A DNA stretch of 64,000 nucleotides, taken from Sorangium sp025924095. Lineage in GTDB: Bacteria > Myxococcota_A > Polyangia > Polyangiales > Polyangiaceae. Shown piece by piece: positions 42,998-51,307 of this stretch (the stretch's first letter is position 1; the number at the start of each line of letters is the position of its first letter). The notes beneath the pieces are model-generated. The model ran no database searches. It was not told the DNA's origin and saw only the letters and a program-made list of their open reading frames with translations. The stretch lies in contig NZ_CP150356.1 in the NCBI RefSeq assembly GCF_051521505.1, positions 5,518,001 through 5,582,000 on the forward strand, in the 5' to 3' direction. Position numbers and translations under genes: made by a program.

Positions 42998-43831
42998 GTG
43001 CAAAACAACGCAGACACCTCCGGCCTCATGGTCGCCGAGCGGCGGCGGCATATTCTCGCGACACTGGAACGTGACGGGAAGGTGGTGGCGGCCGAGCTGA
43101 GCCGCGCCTTCGGCGTCTCGGAGGACACGGTCCGGCGCGATCTGCGCGAGATGGCGAACGAGGGGCTGCTGCAGCGGGTGCACGGCGGCGGCCTGCCGCT
43201 CGCCCGGGTGAGCCCGAGCTTCCCTGCGCGCGAGCGGCAGCAGCCGCGCGTGAAGGAAGAGCTCGCACGGGCCGCGGCCACGTTGATCAAGAAGGGTCAG
43301 ATCGTGTTCATCGACAGCGGTACGACCAACGTGGCTGTCGCGCGCCACCTCCCGCGTGATCTCGAGGCGACGGTCGTGACCAACAGCCCCCCTGTGGCGA
43401 TCGCGCTGTCCGAGCACCCGCGCGTGGAGGTGGTGCTGCTCGGCGGGCGCATGCGCAAGGACCCGCTGGCCGCGGCCGACGCGGTGACCATCGCGGGCGT
43501 GCGCCAGATCCGGGCGGACCTCTGCTATCTCGGCGTGTGCACGCTGGATCCGACGTTCGGCATCACCACGGTGGATCTGGATGAGTCGTACGTGAAGCGG
43601 GCGATGGTCGAGGCCTCGGCCGAGGTGGTGGCGCTGGTCACCGCGGACAAGCTCGGCACGGTGTCGCCGTACGTCGTCGCCCCGCTGGGCGAGCTGACGT
43701 GGCTCTTCACCGAGCGCGGGGTGTCGAAGGAGGCGCTCGCGCCCTATCGGGAAGCGGGAGTCACGATCACGCAGGCGCTGGAGACGGATCCGGCTCAGGC
43801 ACTCTCGCCCAGGGACGAACCTGGAGGATGA
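42998..43831 (+). CDS. DeoR-family transcriptional regulator
   Basis: A 277-residue repressor-type regulator. The start is set at GTG 42998, which has AGGA 8 bases upstream; ATG 43028 is nearer the usual family start but lacks a site. The DeoR helix-turn-helix is RRRHILATLERDGKVVAAELSRAFGVSEDTVRRDL, in two parts, followed by the conserved LQRVHGGG. The effector domain has IVFIDSGTTNVAVARHL, VVTNSPPVAIAL and LLGGRMRKD, and a D-x-x-Y-x-K-like stretch (DESYVKRAM). Such proteins sense phosphorylated sugars. Its likely target is the divergent MFS transporter gene, through the inverted repeat between them, and perhaps itself. Confidence 0.92.
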   Translation: MQNNADTSGLMVAERRRHILATLERDGKVVAAELSRAFGVSEDTVRRDLREMANEGLLQRVHGGGLPLARVSPSFPARERQQPRVKEELARAAATLIKKGQIVFIDSGTTNVAVARHLPRDLEATVVTNSPPVAIALSEHPRVEVVLLGGRMRKDPLAAADAVTIAGVRQIRADLCYLGVCTLDPTFGITTVDLDESYVKRAMVEASAEVVALVTADKLGTVSPYVVAPLGELTWLFTERGVSKEALAPYREAGVTITQALETDPAQALSPRDEPGG

Positions 43832-43933
43832 GGTGCGACCCGCGACTCAGGGCCCATCGGCGCTCCGGAGCAGAACACCCCGATCCGCTACGCTATCGGC
43901 GAGGCCTCGGGCGCGATCTTCCTCGATCCGTCG

Positions 43934-44338
43934 GTGCCCATGGCGGACATCGAGGCGCACCTGGCCGAGGACGAGCGCATCGTCGTGCTGCGCCCGGGCA
44001 CATACACCGGCAGCATCACGATCACCGGCAAGGGCACGCTCCTCTACGGCGAGGGGTTCCTCGATCGCGCGGTGATCCTCGATGGCAGCGTCACGGTGGC
44101 AGGCGAGGCGGTGCGGCTGCGCGGCCTGACGATCGCGGGCGATCTCGTCTCAAGAGGCAACAATTTCGGGATCAGCTTCTCGCTCGTCCGAGGCGATGTC
44201 AGCATCACCGGCAACTCGGGCGCGTTCGTGCGAAACGTGTTTTGCGGCGAGACGGTGGTGCCCTCGAGCAACGCCACGCTGCTCGACAACCACGGTGTCA
44301 CGCCGCTGGACGCTCTGCCGCCGGTCGTGTGCGATTGA
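43934..44338 (+). CDS. Beta-helix-like hypothetical ORF, probably 5'-truncated
   Basis: From GTG 43934 it encodes 134 residues with repeated hydrophobic-Gly patterns (LRPGTYTGSITITGKGTLLYGEG, VTVAGEAVRLRGLTIAGDL, GDVSITGNSGAFVRNV) as in right-handed parallel beta-helix proteins. The coding pattern continues upstream in the same frame for about 25 codons (EQNTPIRYAIGEASGAIFLDPSV) to a stop at 43829 without any usable start codon. An ATG at 43828 is in another frame. So the gene seems to have lost its 5' part or carries a frameshift near 43830-43860. If GTG 43934 is used the protein would be cytoplasmic, which is unusual for this fold. Confidence 0.5.
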   Translation: MPMADIEAHLAEDERIVVLRPGTYTGSITITGKGTLLYGEGFLDRAVILDGSVTVAGEAVRLRGLTIAGDLVSRGNNFGISFSLVRGDVSITGNSGAFVRNVFCGETVVPSSNATLLDNHGVTPLDALPPVVCD

Positions 44339-44381
44339 TCCTGTGAGCTCTTTCCGGGCAAGCCCGACCCCGGCCATCGCC

Positions 44382-45233
44382 CTACAGCAACCCAGGGAGC
44401 AGCCCCAGGACATCGCACGTCAGGCCCCCCGAGGAGAGCGCGACCAGGGGCTCCAAACTCGACGCGATCGACTCCGGGTAAACGCCGCTCCCGGAGGCGC
44501 GGCAGGTCGGCGCGCCCGCGCGGTCCCGGGTGCAGACCGCATCACAACGGCCGAGCAGGGTGAGCCTGCACGTGGGCGACTGCCCGCAGATGCGCTCGAG
44601 GGTCTTCGCGCTCAGCGCCACGCCGCAGTCGTCGATCAGCGAGTTGTCGGCGCAAGCAAACGCCGTCGGGCGCGCCCGGTCGAAGAGATCGCCGAACATG
44701 ATCGCGTCCCGGACCGTGTACTCCGACGCCTCGCTGTCCGGCGCGTCGGCAAGGGCCGGGTGGCCACCGGTCAGGTGGACCGCGACGCGCGCGCTCAGCG
44801 CGTTCAGCGACTGCAGCAGGCAAGCCGTCACCCAGCGCCGCGACGCAGGATCCGAGAGCGGCGCGGAGGCCCACTCCGGCGCGAGCCCGATCGACCCGCG
44901 GAAGGACCGCCCGGTGCCCTCCTCCACCGCCGCCCCCGCAGGCAGGGCGCAGGCGACAACGCGCTCGGCCAGGTGCCTGCCCTGCTCGGTCCGGAGGAGC
45001 ACCGCACCTCGGGCGCCGCCCAGCGCGTCGGCGAGCGGCGCCTGCGCGAGCGCCCGCAGCCCCTGCTGCGTCGAGGACCTCCAGAAGAAGTCCGGATCGA
45101 GGCCGTTCATCACGATGATCCCCTGCTCCGCGACCCCGATCGACTCGCCCTCCTCGGCCGGCGCGGCGCCGCACCCGACCGCAAGCAAGCAGAAACCGAT
45201 CAACCCGGCAGCGTCGTTTCGTAAGCGAAGCAT
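44382..45233 (-). CDS. Hypothetical lipoprotein
   Basis: A 283-residue protein from ATG 45233, which has GGAGG 7 bases upstream. It has a signal peptide with the lipobox LLAVGC (Cys 21) and an acidic stretch behind it (AAPAEEGESIG). The mature part has paired cysteines (CALP, CLLQS, CADNSLIDDCG, ICGQSPTC, CDAVC, CRASG, CDVLG), which suggests several disulfides. The pattern, with ATRRWVTACLLQSLNAL-like and LTLLGRCDAVC segments, recurs in myxobacterial secreted proteins but I know no function. A palindrome lies 20 bp upstream. It is convergent with the beta-helix-like ORF. Confidence 0.78.
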   Translation of the reverse strand: MLRLRNDAAGLIGFCLLAVGCGAAPAEEGESIGVAEQGIIVMNGLDPDFFWRSSTQQGLRALAQAPLADALGGARGAVLLRTEQGRHLAERVVACALPAGAAVEEGTGRSFRGSIGLAPEWASAPLSDPASRRWVTACLLQSLNALSARVAVHLTGGHPALADAPDSEASEYTVRDAIMFGDLFDRARPTAFACADNSLIDDCGVALSAKTLERICGQSPTCRLTLLGRCDAVCTRDRAGAPTCRASGSGVYPESIASSLEPLVALSSGGLTCDVLGLLPGLL

Positions 45234-45252
45234 CACCCGACCTCCAGTTCAG

Positions 45253-45268
45253 GCGCACATGTGTGCGC
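45253..45268. promoter_or_regulatory. Palindrome GCGCACA-TG-TGTGCGC
   Basis: A perfect 7-bp inverted repeat with a 2-base centre, 20 bp upstream of the lipoprotein ATG at 45233 and next to an AT-rich stretch (TTTTATTAGCTACTC) that could be its promoter. Possible operator. Confidence 0.4.
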
Positions 45269-45390
45269 ATCACACCGGCTTGTTAGCGACTTTTATTAGC
45301 TACTCTTCTTAGCAAATCTCGATCCGCAGCCGCGCCCGGCCGGTCGCCGCAGCCGCCGGGACCGGGCTCAGCAGGGGGGGTGCGGAGCGA

Positions 45391-48300
45391 TCAGCGGCCG
45401 CTCGACGCGGCCGGCGACCCGCCGAGCCGGCGCGCGAGCTCGTCGAACCGCGAGCGCCAGGCCGGATGCTCCGCCAGCAGCGCGCCGGCCCTGCCCAGGC
45501 TCGCGGCGGCAACCTCGACAGCACCGTGGCGCAATGCCGCACGGCCGCGCCAGTAGAGGACCTCGAGGAGCTCGTCGACGAACAGGAACGGGCCGGCCTC
45601 GAGCTCGGCCTCGTCGAGACCGCCGAGGAGCTCGCGCGGCGTGAGGCCGGCGCTGTCGTGCGACAGGAGACAGCGCAGCATCATGTAGCACCCGTGCGCC
45701 GCCTTCGCGGACGGCTCCGGTGGGCACGACCCGGCGATCCACGCAAGGAGGCGCCGCGCCTCGCCGAGCTCCCCCCGCGCCGCAAGGATGCGCGCGAGCA
45801 GCAGCGAGCACTCCGGCACAGGGCGATCCACGAACCGCCGCTCCAGCGTGTGCGCGCGGCGCGCGAGCGCGAGCGCCTCGCCCTGCTGATCGCTCCAGTA
45901 GAGCAGCTCGGCGACGTTGTACGTGGCGACGCGCTCGAGCCACGGGTTGCCGATCTCCCGCGCGAGCGCGATGGCGCGCCGGAGATCCGCGGTCGCGCGC
46001 GGCAGGTCCTTCTTCAGCGTCCAGAGCACGACGCGGTTCATGATCGCGACGCAGAGGTGCGGCAGGTCCTCGGCCTGCTCGCAGAGCGCGATCGCCTCCG
46101 CGGCCCGCCGCTCCGCCTCGGCGAAGCGACCCGCGTGCGCGAGCTCGGTCGACAGCAGCACGAGCGCGATGATCCGGCTCTCCTCGTCCCCCGCGGACTC
46201 CGCCAGCGACGCCCCCTCCGAGAGGAGCGCGATCGCCTCCGCGACCTCGGCCCGCCGCAGACGCGTGCGCCCCTCGGCCACGCGGAGGCGCGCCGAGAGG
46301 CGCGGCGAGCCCGCGCGCTCCACGAGCGGCCGCGAAAGCTCGACCCGGCCCGACGACGCCTCGTAGGCGCCCGTCCAGTCGAGCGCGGTGGCCTCCTCGA
46401 GCAAGACGTCCGCGCGGAGCGCGTCGTCCGCGAGCTCGAGCGCCGCGGAGAGATCGGCCAGGGCCTCCTCGATGAGGTGGAGCCGGTAACGGATCCTGCC
46501 GCGCCCGGCCAGCGCGAGCGCGCGCCGGCGGCGATCGTCCTCGCCGGCGAGCCTGAGCGCGGCGGTGTAGCAGCGCTCCGCCTCGACGTGCCGGTGCCGC
46601 GCGAACGCGAGATCCCCGAGCCGGAGGTGCGCCTCGGCCGCCTCCTCCCCCTCCCCGCACGCGCCCGCGTGCCGGGCGAGCGGCTCGAGCTCCTCCGGCC
46701 CCGGCTGCGCCGAGAGCTCGTCGGATGCCGCGGCCGGATCGACCTCGGCGGACGTCGCGACCGGATCGGCCCGCGGAGCCGCCGGGGGCGCGGGCGGGCG
46801 CCCGCGCTCGGCCCGCGCCCGCCAGAAGGCGAGCGCGTGCCGGTGGATCTGGGCGCGGTGCTCGGGATCGAGCGTCTCGTACACGGCGTCGCGAAAGAGC
46901 CCGCTCTGGAACCACCACCGCTCGGCGGCGCCGCGCGCCGCGTCCCCGCCGTGCGCGCCGCGCCCGATGATGCCCCGCTCGAGGAGCACGCCGAGCCCGT
47001 AGCCCGCGTCGACCGGCGTCCCGGCGCCTCCGGCGCGATCCACGGCGTCCTGTACCCACTCCAGCTCGGCCCGGGTGAACGACTCGCCGAGCACGGCGCA
47101 GAGCCGCGCGAGCGCGGCGACCTCCTGCGGCAGCGCCCCGAGCTGCCGCATCGCCAGCCACTGCCACGCCGGGGAGACCGGCAGGCCCTCGAGCGCCGCC
47201 GCCTCGACGCAGTAGTCGCCGCCCCCAGGGCGGCGGCGCACGAGGCCAGCCTGCTTGAGCGACCGGATGATCGCGGCGAGGCAACCCGGGTTGCCGCCGG
47301 CCCAGCGGGCGAGCCCCCGGAGCGCGTCGGCAGGAGGGTACGCCGCGGGGAGGAGCAGCTGCGCCGCGAGCTCCGCCGCGGCGGCCTCGTCGAGCGGGGC
47401 GAGCGTCACCCGGTCGGCGCGCTGCGTCCGCGCGCCCCACGTGGGGCGAAAACGCTCGAAGCGCGGGTGCGCGACGACCGCCGCCCAGAGCGTCACGCCG
47501 GCGCCGTCGAGCGTCGCGACCTCGAGCGCGTCGAGGACGGTGACGTCCGCCCACTGCGCATCGTCCACGATCACGGCCACGGGGGCGCGGCGCGCGCGGC
47601 GGCGCAGCCCCTCGGCGATCGCCCGCGCCAGGTGGTGGGGCGTCGCGGCGGGCGCGGCGCGCGCGGCGCCGGGAAGCGCCCACCCGAGCGCCGCGGCGAC
47701 GGACGCGAAGGTCGAGGCGCCGATCTCGGGGCCGAGCCGCGCCACGCAGAAGGCGCGGGGGTCGGCCGGCGCGGCCGCGGGCGCGGCGAGCGCGAAGCGC
47801 AGGATCGCCGCGGTGTCCTTGCTCGCCTCGCCCGGCAAGGGCTGCGCCGCCCGCACGACGAGCGCCGCGGCGCCGGGGCGGAGGCGCCGCGCCACGGCGG
47901 CCGCCTCGGCCGCGATCCGGCTCTTGCCGAGGCCGTCGTCGCCGAGCACCGTGACGAGCGCCGGGCACACGCCGCCGAACGCGACGGCGGCGCTCGCCTC
48001 GAGCGCCGCGATCACGTCGCTCCGCCCGACCGTGGCCGGCGGCGGCGCCTCGAGCTCCGACGCCGGCGCAGCCGGGGGCGAGGTGGGGGTCATCGTCGCC
48101 TCGGCCTCCGCGAGGGCGCGCTCGATCTCCTCGGTGAGCGTGACGCCGGTCCATGGGGATGCGGGGATCCAGGTCTCCGGGCGATCCACCGCCGCGCCGT
48201 AGACCGCGGGCGGGGCCCTGTCGCGCGGGCGGATGATGAGGCCCGCGAGGTGGAGCGCGGCGCGGGCGCCGTGCCGCTCGACGAGCTCGCGCGCGGCGGC

Positions 48301-49521
48301 GAGCGCGAGCCGGACCGGGTCCTCTGCGTCGTGGGCCGAGAAGACGGCGGTGTAGCGGCGCCCGCGCTGGCGGACGCAGATCCCCCTGCGGCTCGCGAGC
48401 GCGGCGATCACGACCGGCGTGGCGGCGCCCGTCTCGGCGACGAGCACGACGGCCGGCTGGAGCCCCTCGGCGATGAGCCTGCCGCCTCCGTTGCCGGAAG
48501 GCGGCCCCGGCGCGATCGCCGGCCGCGAGGTCGGCTCCGCGGCCGCGCCGGGCTCCGCGGCCGCGCCGAGCGGGCAGGCCTCCTCGATCGCGCTCCGGAG
48601 CCAGAGCGCGCTCGCGGGCCGGCGGCCGGGATCCTTCGCGAGGCACGAGAGCACGAGCTCCTCGAGGGCCGCGGGGACCGGCGCGAGCTCCCCCGGCCGC
48701 GGCGGGCGCAGCGTGAGGTGCCCGTGCTCGACCGCGCCCGTGTCCCCCACGAACGGCGGCCTCAGGGTGAGCAGCTCGAACAGGATCGCGCCGAACGCGT
48801 AGAGATCCGCGCGCTCGTCGAGGTCGACCTCGGCGCGGATCTGCTCCGGCGCCATGTACTCGGGCGTGCCGACGACCGTTCCCCCGCGCGTGATCTCGAT
48901 CTCGTCGTCGTGGTGCGGCGCTCCGGCGGGCCGCGCCAGGCCGAGATCGAGCAGCACCGCGCGCACCGCGCCCGCCCCCGCACCGGCGCGCGCGCGGGAC
49001 GGCGCGAGGATCACGTTCTCCGGCTTGAGGTCACGGTGGACGACGCCGCGCGCGTGCGCGGCCGCGAGCGCGGCGAGCAGCGCGGCGGCGCGCGCCGCCG
49101 CCCAGGCCGGCTCCGGGGGCCCGGGCAGCGCCGCGAGCGCCTCGGCGAGCGTCTCGCCGGGGACGTGATCCATGGCGAACCAGGGGCGGCCGTCCTCGAG
49201 CTGCCCCTCGGCGTGGACCCGCGGGACGTGCGGCGGACCGATGCGCCGGAGCGCGCCCGCCTCGCGACGGAACCGCGCCTGGAGCGTCGCGCGGGGGGAG
49301 CGCCCGACCTTGAGGGCGACGGGGAGGCCGTCCGCCTCGCGCCGCGCGGACCACACGGCGGAGAAGCCGCCCTGACCGAGCAGGCCGCCGACAAGGAAGC
49401 CCGGGACGCGCGGCGCCCCCGGCGCGGGGGTGCGCTCGGCCGAAGGCGGCGTCGTCCCGCCGTCTCGAGGGCACACCCCCGCCGGGGGGAGCCGGCGGTG
49501 GCACTGTGGGCAGCGGGACAC
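45391..49521 (-). CDS. Ser/Thr kinase-cyclase-like-AAA-TPR signalling protein
   Basis: A 1376-residue protein. GTG 49521 has GGGAG about 8 bases upstream. Order of parts: an N-terminal zinc ribbon (CPQCHRRLPPAGVCPRDGG, residues 4-21); kinase about 40-310 with LLGQGGFSAVW, VALKVGRS, HRDLKPEN, DLGLARPAG (DFG changed to DLG) and GTPEYMAPEQI; a segment about 350-470 that resembles a degenerate class III cyclase domain (AVVLVAETGAATPV, YTAVFSAHDAEDPVRLALAAARELV, ARAALHLAGLII); an AAA ATPase about 500-760 with Walker A GDDGLGKS near 527 and Walker B-like VIVDDAQWAD near 648; then TPR-like helical repeats to the end. It resembles SARP/LAL-type ATPases joined to a kinase. Inputs are unknown. It is divergent from another Ser/Thr kinase with 52 bp between the starts. 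Confidence 0.9.
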   Translation of the reverse strand: MSRCPQCHRRLPPAGVCPRDGGTTPPSAERTPAPGAPRVPGFLVGGLLGQGGFSAVWSARREADGLPVALKVGRSPRATLQARFRREAGALRRIGPPHVPRVHAEGQLEDGRPWFAMDHVPGETLAEALAALPGPPEPAWAAARAAALLAALAAAHARGVVHRDLKPENVILAPSRARAGAGAGAVRAVLLDLGLARPAGAPHHDDEIEITRGGTVVGTPEYMAPEQIRAEVDLDERADLYAFGAILFELLTLRPPFVGDTGAVEHGHLTLRPPRPGELAPVPAALEELVLSCLAKDPGRRPASALWLRSAIEEACPLGAAAEPGAAAEPTSRPAIAPGPPSGNGGGRLIAEGLQPAVVLVAETGAATPVVIAALASRRGICVRQRGRRYTAVFSAHDAEDPVRLALAAARELVERHGARAALHLAGLIIRPRDRAPPAVYGAAVDRPETWIPASPWTGVTLTEEIERALAEAEATMTPTSPPAAPASELEAPPPATVGRSDVIAALEASAAVAFGGVCPALVTVLGDDGLGKSRIAAEAAAVARRLRPGAAALVVRAAQPLPGEASKDTAAILRFALAAPAAAPADPRAFCVARLGPEIGASTFASVAAALGWALPGAARAAPAATPHHLARAIAEGLRRRARRAPVAVIVDDAQWADVTVLDALEVATLDGAGVTLWAAVVAHPRFERFRPTWGARTQRADRVTLAPLDEAAAAELAAQLLLPAAYPPADALRGLARWAGGNPGCLAAIIRSLKQAGLVRRRPGGGDYCVEAAALEGLPVSPAWQWLAMRQLGALPQEVAALARLCAVLGESFTRAELEWVQDAVDRAGGAGTPVDAGYGLGVLLERGIIGRGAHGGDAARGAAERWWFQSGLFRDAVYETLDPEHRAQIHRHALAFWRARAERGRPPAPPAAPRADPVATSAEVDPAAASDELSAQPGPEELEPLARHAGACGEGEEAAEAHLRLGDLAFARHRHVEAERCYTAALRLAGEDDRRRRALALAGRGRIRYRLHLIEEALADLSAALELADDALRADVLLEEATALDWTGAYEASSGRVELSRPLVERAGSPRLSARLRVAEGRTRLRRAEVAEAIALLSEGASLAESAGDEESRIIALVLLSTELAHAGRFAEAERRAAEAIALCEQAEDLPHLCVAIMNRVVLWTLKKDLPRATADLRRAIALAREIGNPWLERVATYNVAELLYWSDQQGEALALARRAHTLERRFVDRPVPECSLLLARILAARGELGEARRLLAWIAGSCPPEPSAKAAHGCYMMLRCLLSHDSAGLTPRELLGGLDEAELEAGPFLFVDELLEVLYWRGRAALRHGAVEVAAASLGRAGALLAEHPAWRSRFDELARRLGGSPAASSGR

Positions 49522-49573
49522 GTCGTTGCTCCCAGGGGGCAGGACGGAGAGCCATCAGCTCGCCGCCCCGCTT

Positions 49574-51160
49574 ATGGTACCGTCGGTCGGCCGGTCCATG
49601 GCGAGCGAAGAGTCCGACACCCTCCCCAGCGCGGGAGTATCCACCGAGCACACCGTCCGGTCCGCGCAGGCGCCCACGGCCGCGCCGGCCGACGCCGACA
49701 CGCGGCTCACGCCGAGCACGCCGACCCTCACGGACATGCGCCCCCCGGCGGGGGCGCTCGGCGACAGCCGCGCGCTGGACGACCTCTCGCCCGGGGCGCG
49801 CGCGGGCGACTGGGTGACCGAGGGCCGGCTCGGCGCGGGCGGCTTCAGCGTGATCTACCGCGCGCGGCACGCAGAGCGCGGCACGCCGGCCGCCGTGAAG
49901 GTGCTGCACCCGGAGCTCAGCGTGCAGCCGGACGTGGTGATCCGCTTCCAGCGGGAGGTGGAGACGGTCCGGCGGCTGGAGCACCCCGGCATCGTCCAGG
50001 TCTTCGAGCAGGGGCAGCTCGAGGACGGGCGGCCCTACTACGTCATGGAGCTCCTCACCGGCGTGAGCCTGGATCAGCACCTCCGGTCGCGCGGCCGGCT
50101 GTCGCCCGACGAGACGCTCGCGTTGCTGGCGCCGCTCTGCGACGCGCTCGAGGCCGCGCACGCCCTGGCCGTCGTGCACCGCGACCTCAAGGCGTCGAAC
50201 GTCTTCCTCGAGGAGGGCGGCCGCCGCCGCGTCGTCCTGCTCGATTTCGGCGTGGCGAAGCTGCTCGACGCGCCCGGGCCGGCGCTGACCACCTCGCGCG
50301 AGGTCCTCGGGAGCCCCTCGAGCGTCTCCCCCGAGCAGCTCCTCGGCCAGCCCGTCGACCTGCGGGCGGACGTCTACGCGCTCGGCGCCCTCGCCTACCG
50401 CATGCTCGTCGGCGAGCCGCTCTTCAGCGGGGACATCGGCGCGCTCCTGCGCCAGCTGCACCTGTTCGCGAGCCCGCCGCGCCCGAGCGCGAAGGCGCGG
50501 CTCTCCCCGGGGTTCGACGAGGTCATCCTCCGGGCGCTCGCCAAGGACCCCGAGGCGCGCTACCCGACGGCCGGCGCCTTCCTCGAGGATTTCCGCGGCG
50601 CGCTCGAGGCCTCGCGGGGCGTGAGCGACACGCCGAGCGGGGCGCGCGCGCGCCCCGGGGTGGCGGTCTATGCGGAGGTGGGCGCCGCGCCGGAGGCGCT
50701 CGACGCGCCGGACGATCGCCTGCTCGCGGACCTGGAGGCGATCCTGCCGTTCGTGGCCGCCGAGCTCACCGAGGCCGGCCTGTCCCCCGCGGCCGAGACC
50801 GGCAACAGCCTGCTCTTCAGCGCCGAGCGCCCCGACGACGCGGCCGACGACGCGGAGACCCGCCGCCGCGCCGTGGACGCCGCGCTCTGGATCTTCCGGC
50901 GGCTCGAGGGCCGCGCCGGGCGCGATCCCAGGGTGCAGGTTCGCCTGTGCGTCCACACGGGGGAGCTGCTCCTCGGCCCTTCCGGTGAGCTCCTCGGCGG
51001 GTCGCTCGCGGAGGTCGGCGGCTGGGCGCCCGAGGGGACGCAGGAGGGCGTCTTCGCCTCGCCAGAGGCCCTCGCAGGCCTCGGGATCGTCGCCGGGCCG
51101 ACGGCGCTCGAGGGGACGATGCTCGTCCTCGCCAGCGCCGAGCCCGCCCCGGCACGGTAG
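49574..51160 (+). CDS. Ser/Thr kinase with C-terminal cyclase-like domain
   Basis: A 528-residue protein from ATG 49574 (ATG 49598 also possible). Residues 1-70 are Ser/Thr/Pro-rich. The kinase domain at about 78-340 has LGAGGFSVIYRA, AAVKVLHPE, HRDLKASN near 202 and DFGVAKLL near 224; all key residues are present. The C-terminal part, about 358-520, follows the layout of a class III cyclase domain (VAVYAEVGA, LPFVAAELTEAGL, ETGNSLLFSAERPDDAADDAETRRRAVDAALWIFRRLE, VQVRLCVHTGELLLG) but lacks the metal Asp residues, so it is probably a regulatory, non-catalytic copy. It is divergent from the 1376-residue kinase, which carries a similar inactive segment, and lies 147 bp before the FHA sigma-54 activator, a possible phospho-target reader. 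Confidence 0.9.
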   Translation: MVPSVGRSMASEESDTLPSAGVSTEHTVRSAQAPTAAPADADTRLTPSTPTLTDMRPPAGALGDSRALDDLSPGARAGDWVTEGRLGAGGFSVIYRARHAERGTPAAVKVLHPELSVQPDVVIRFQREVETVRRLEHPGIVQVFEQGQLEDGRPYYVMELLTGVSLDQHLRSRGRLSPDETLALLAPLCDALEAAHALAVVHRDLKASNVFLEEGGRRRVVLLDFGVAKLLDAPGPALTTSREVLGSPSSVSPEQLLGQPVDLRADVYALGALAYRMLVGEPLFSGDIGALLRQLHLFASPPRPSAKARLSPGFDEVILRALAKDPEARYPTAGAFLEDFRGALEASRGVSDTPSGARARPGVAVYAEVGAAPEALDAPDDRLLADLEAILPFVAAELTEAGLSPAAETGNSLLFSAERPDDAADDAETRRRAVDAALWIFRRLEGRAGRDPRVQVRLCVHTGELLLGPSGELLGGSLAEVGGWAPEGTQEGVFASPEALAGLGIVAGPTALEGTMLVLASAEPAPAR

Positions 51161-51307
51161 CGAAGACCGCCACGAGCGCATGCTGGAAAATTTCACTCTT
51201 GGTGCTGCCTGCGAGCGTCATCAGCTGCTGCGTGCCCGGGCAGGCGCCGCCTCGCGCGATGTCCGGGGCGCGGCTCGGGCCAGGGTCACCATGGTAAGCT
51301 TGTACGA

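Noticed and set aside
45466..50988. 1840-codon plus-strand frame opposite the 1376-residue kinase gene
   Set aside because: Antisense shadow; the minus frame has all kinase and AAA motifs.
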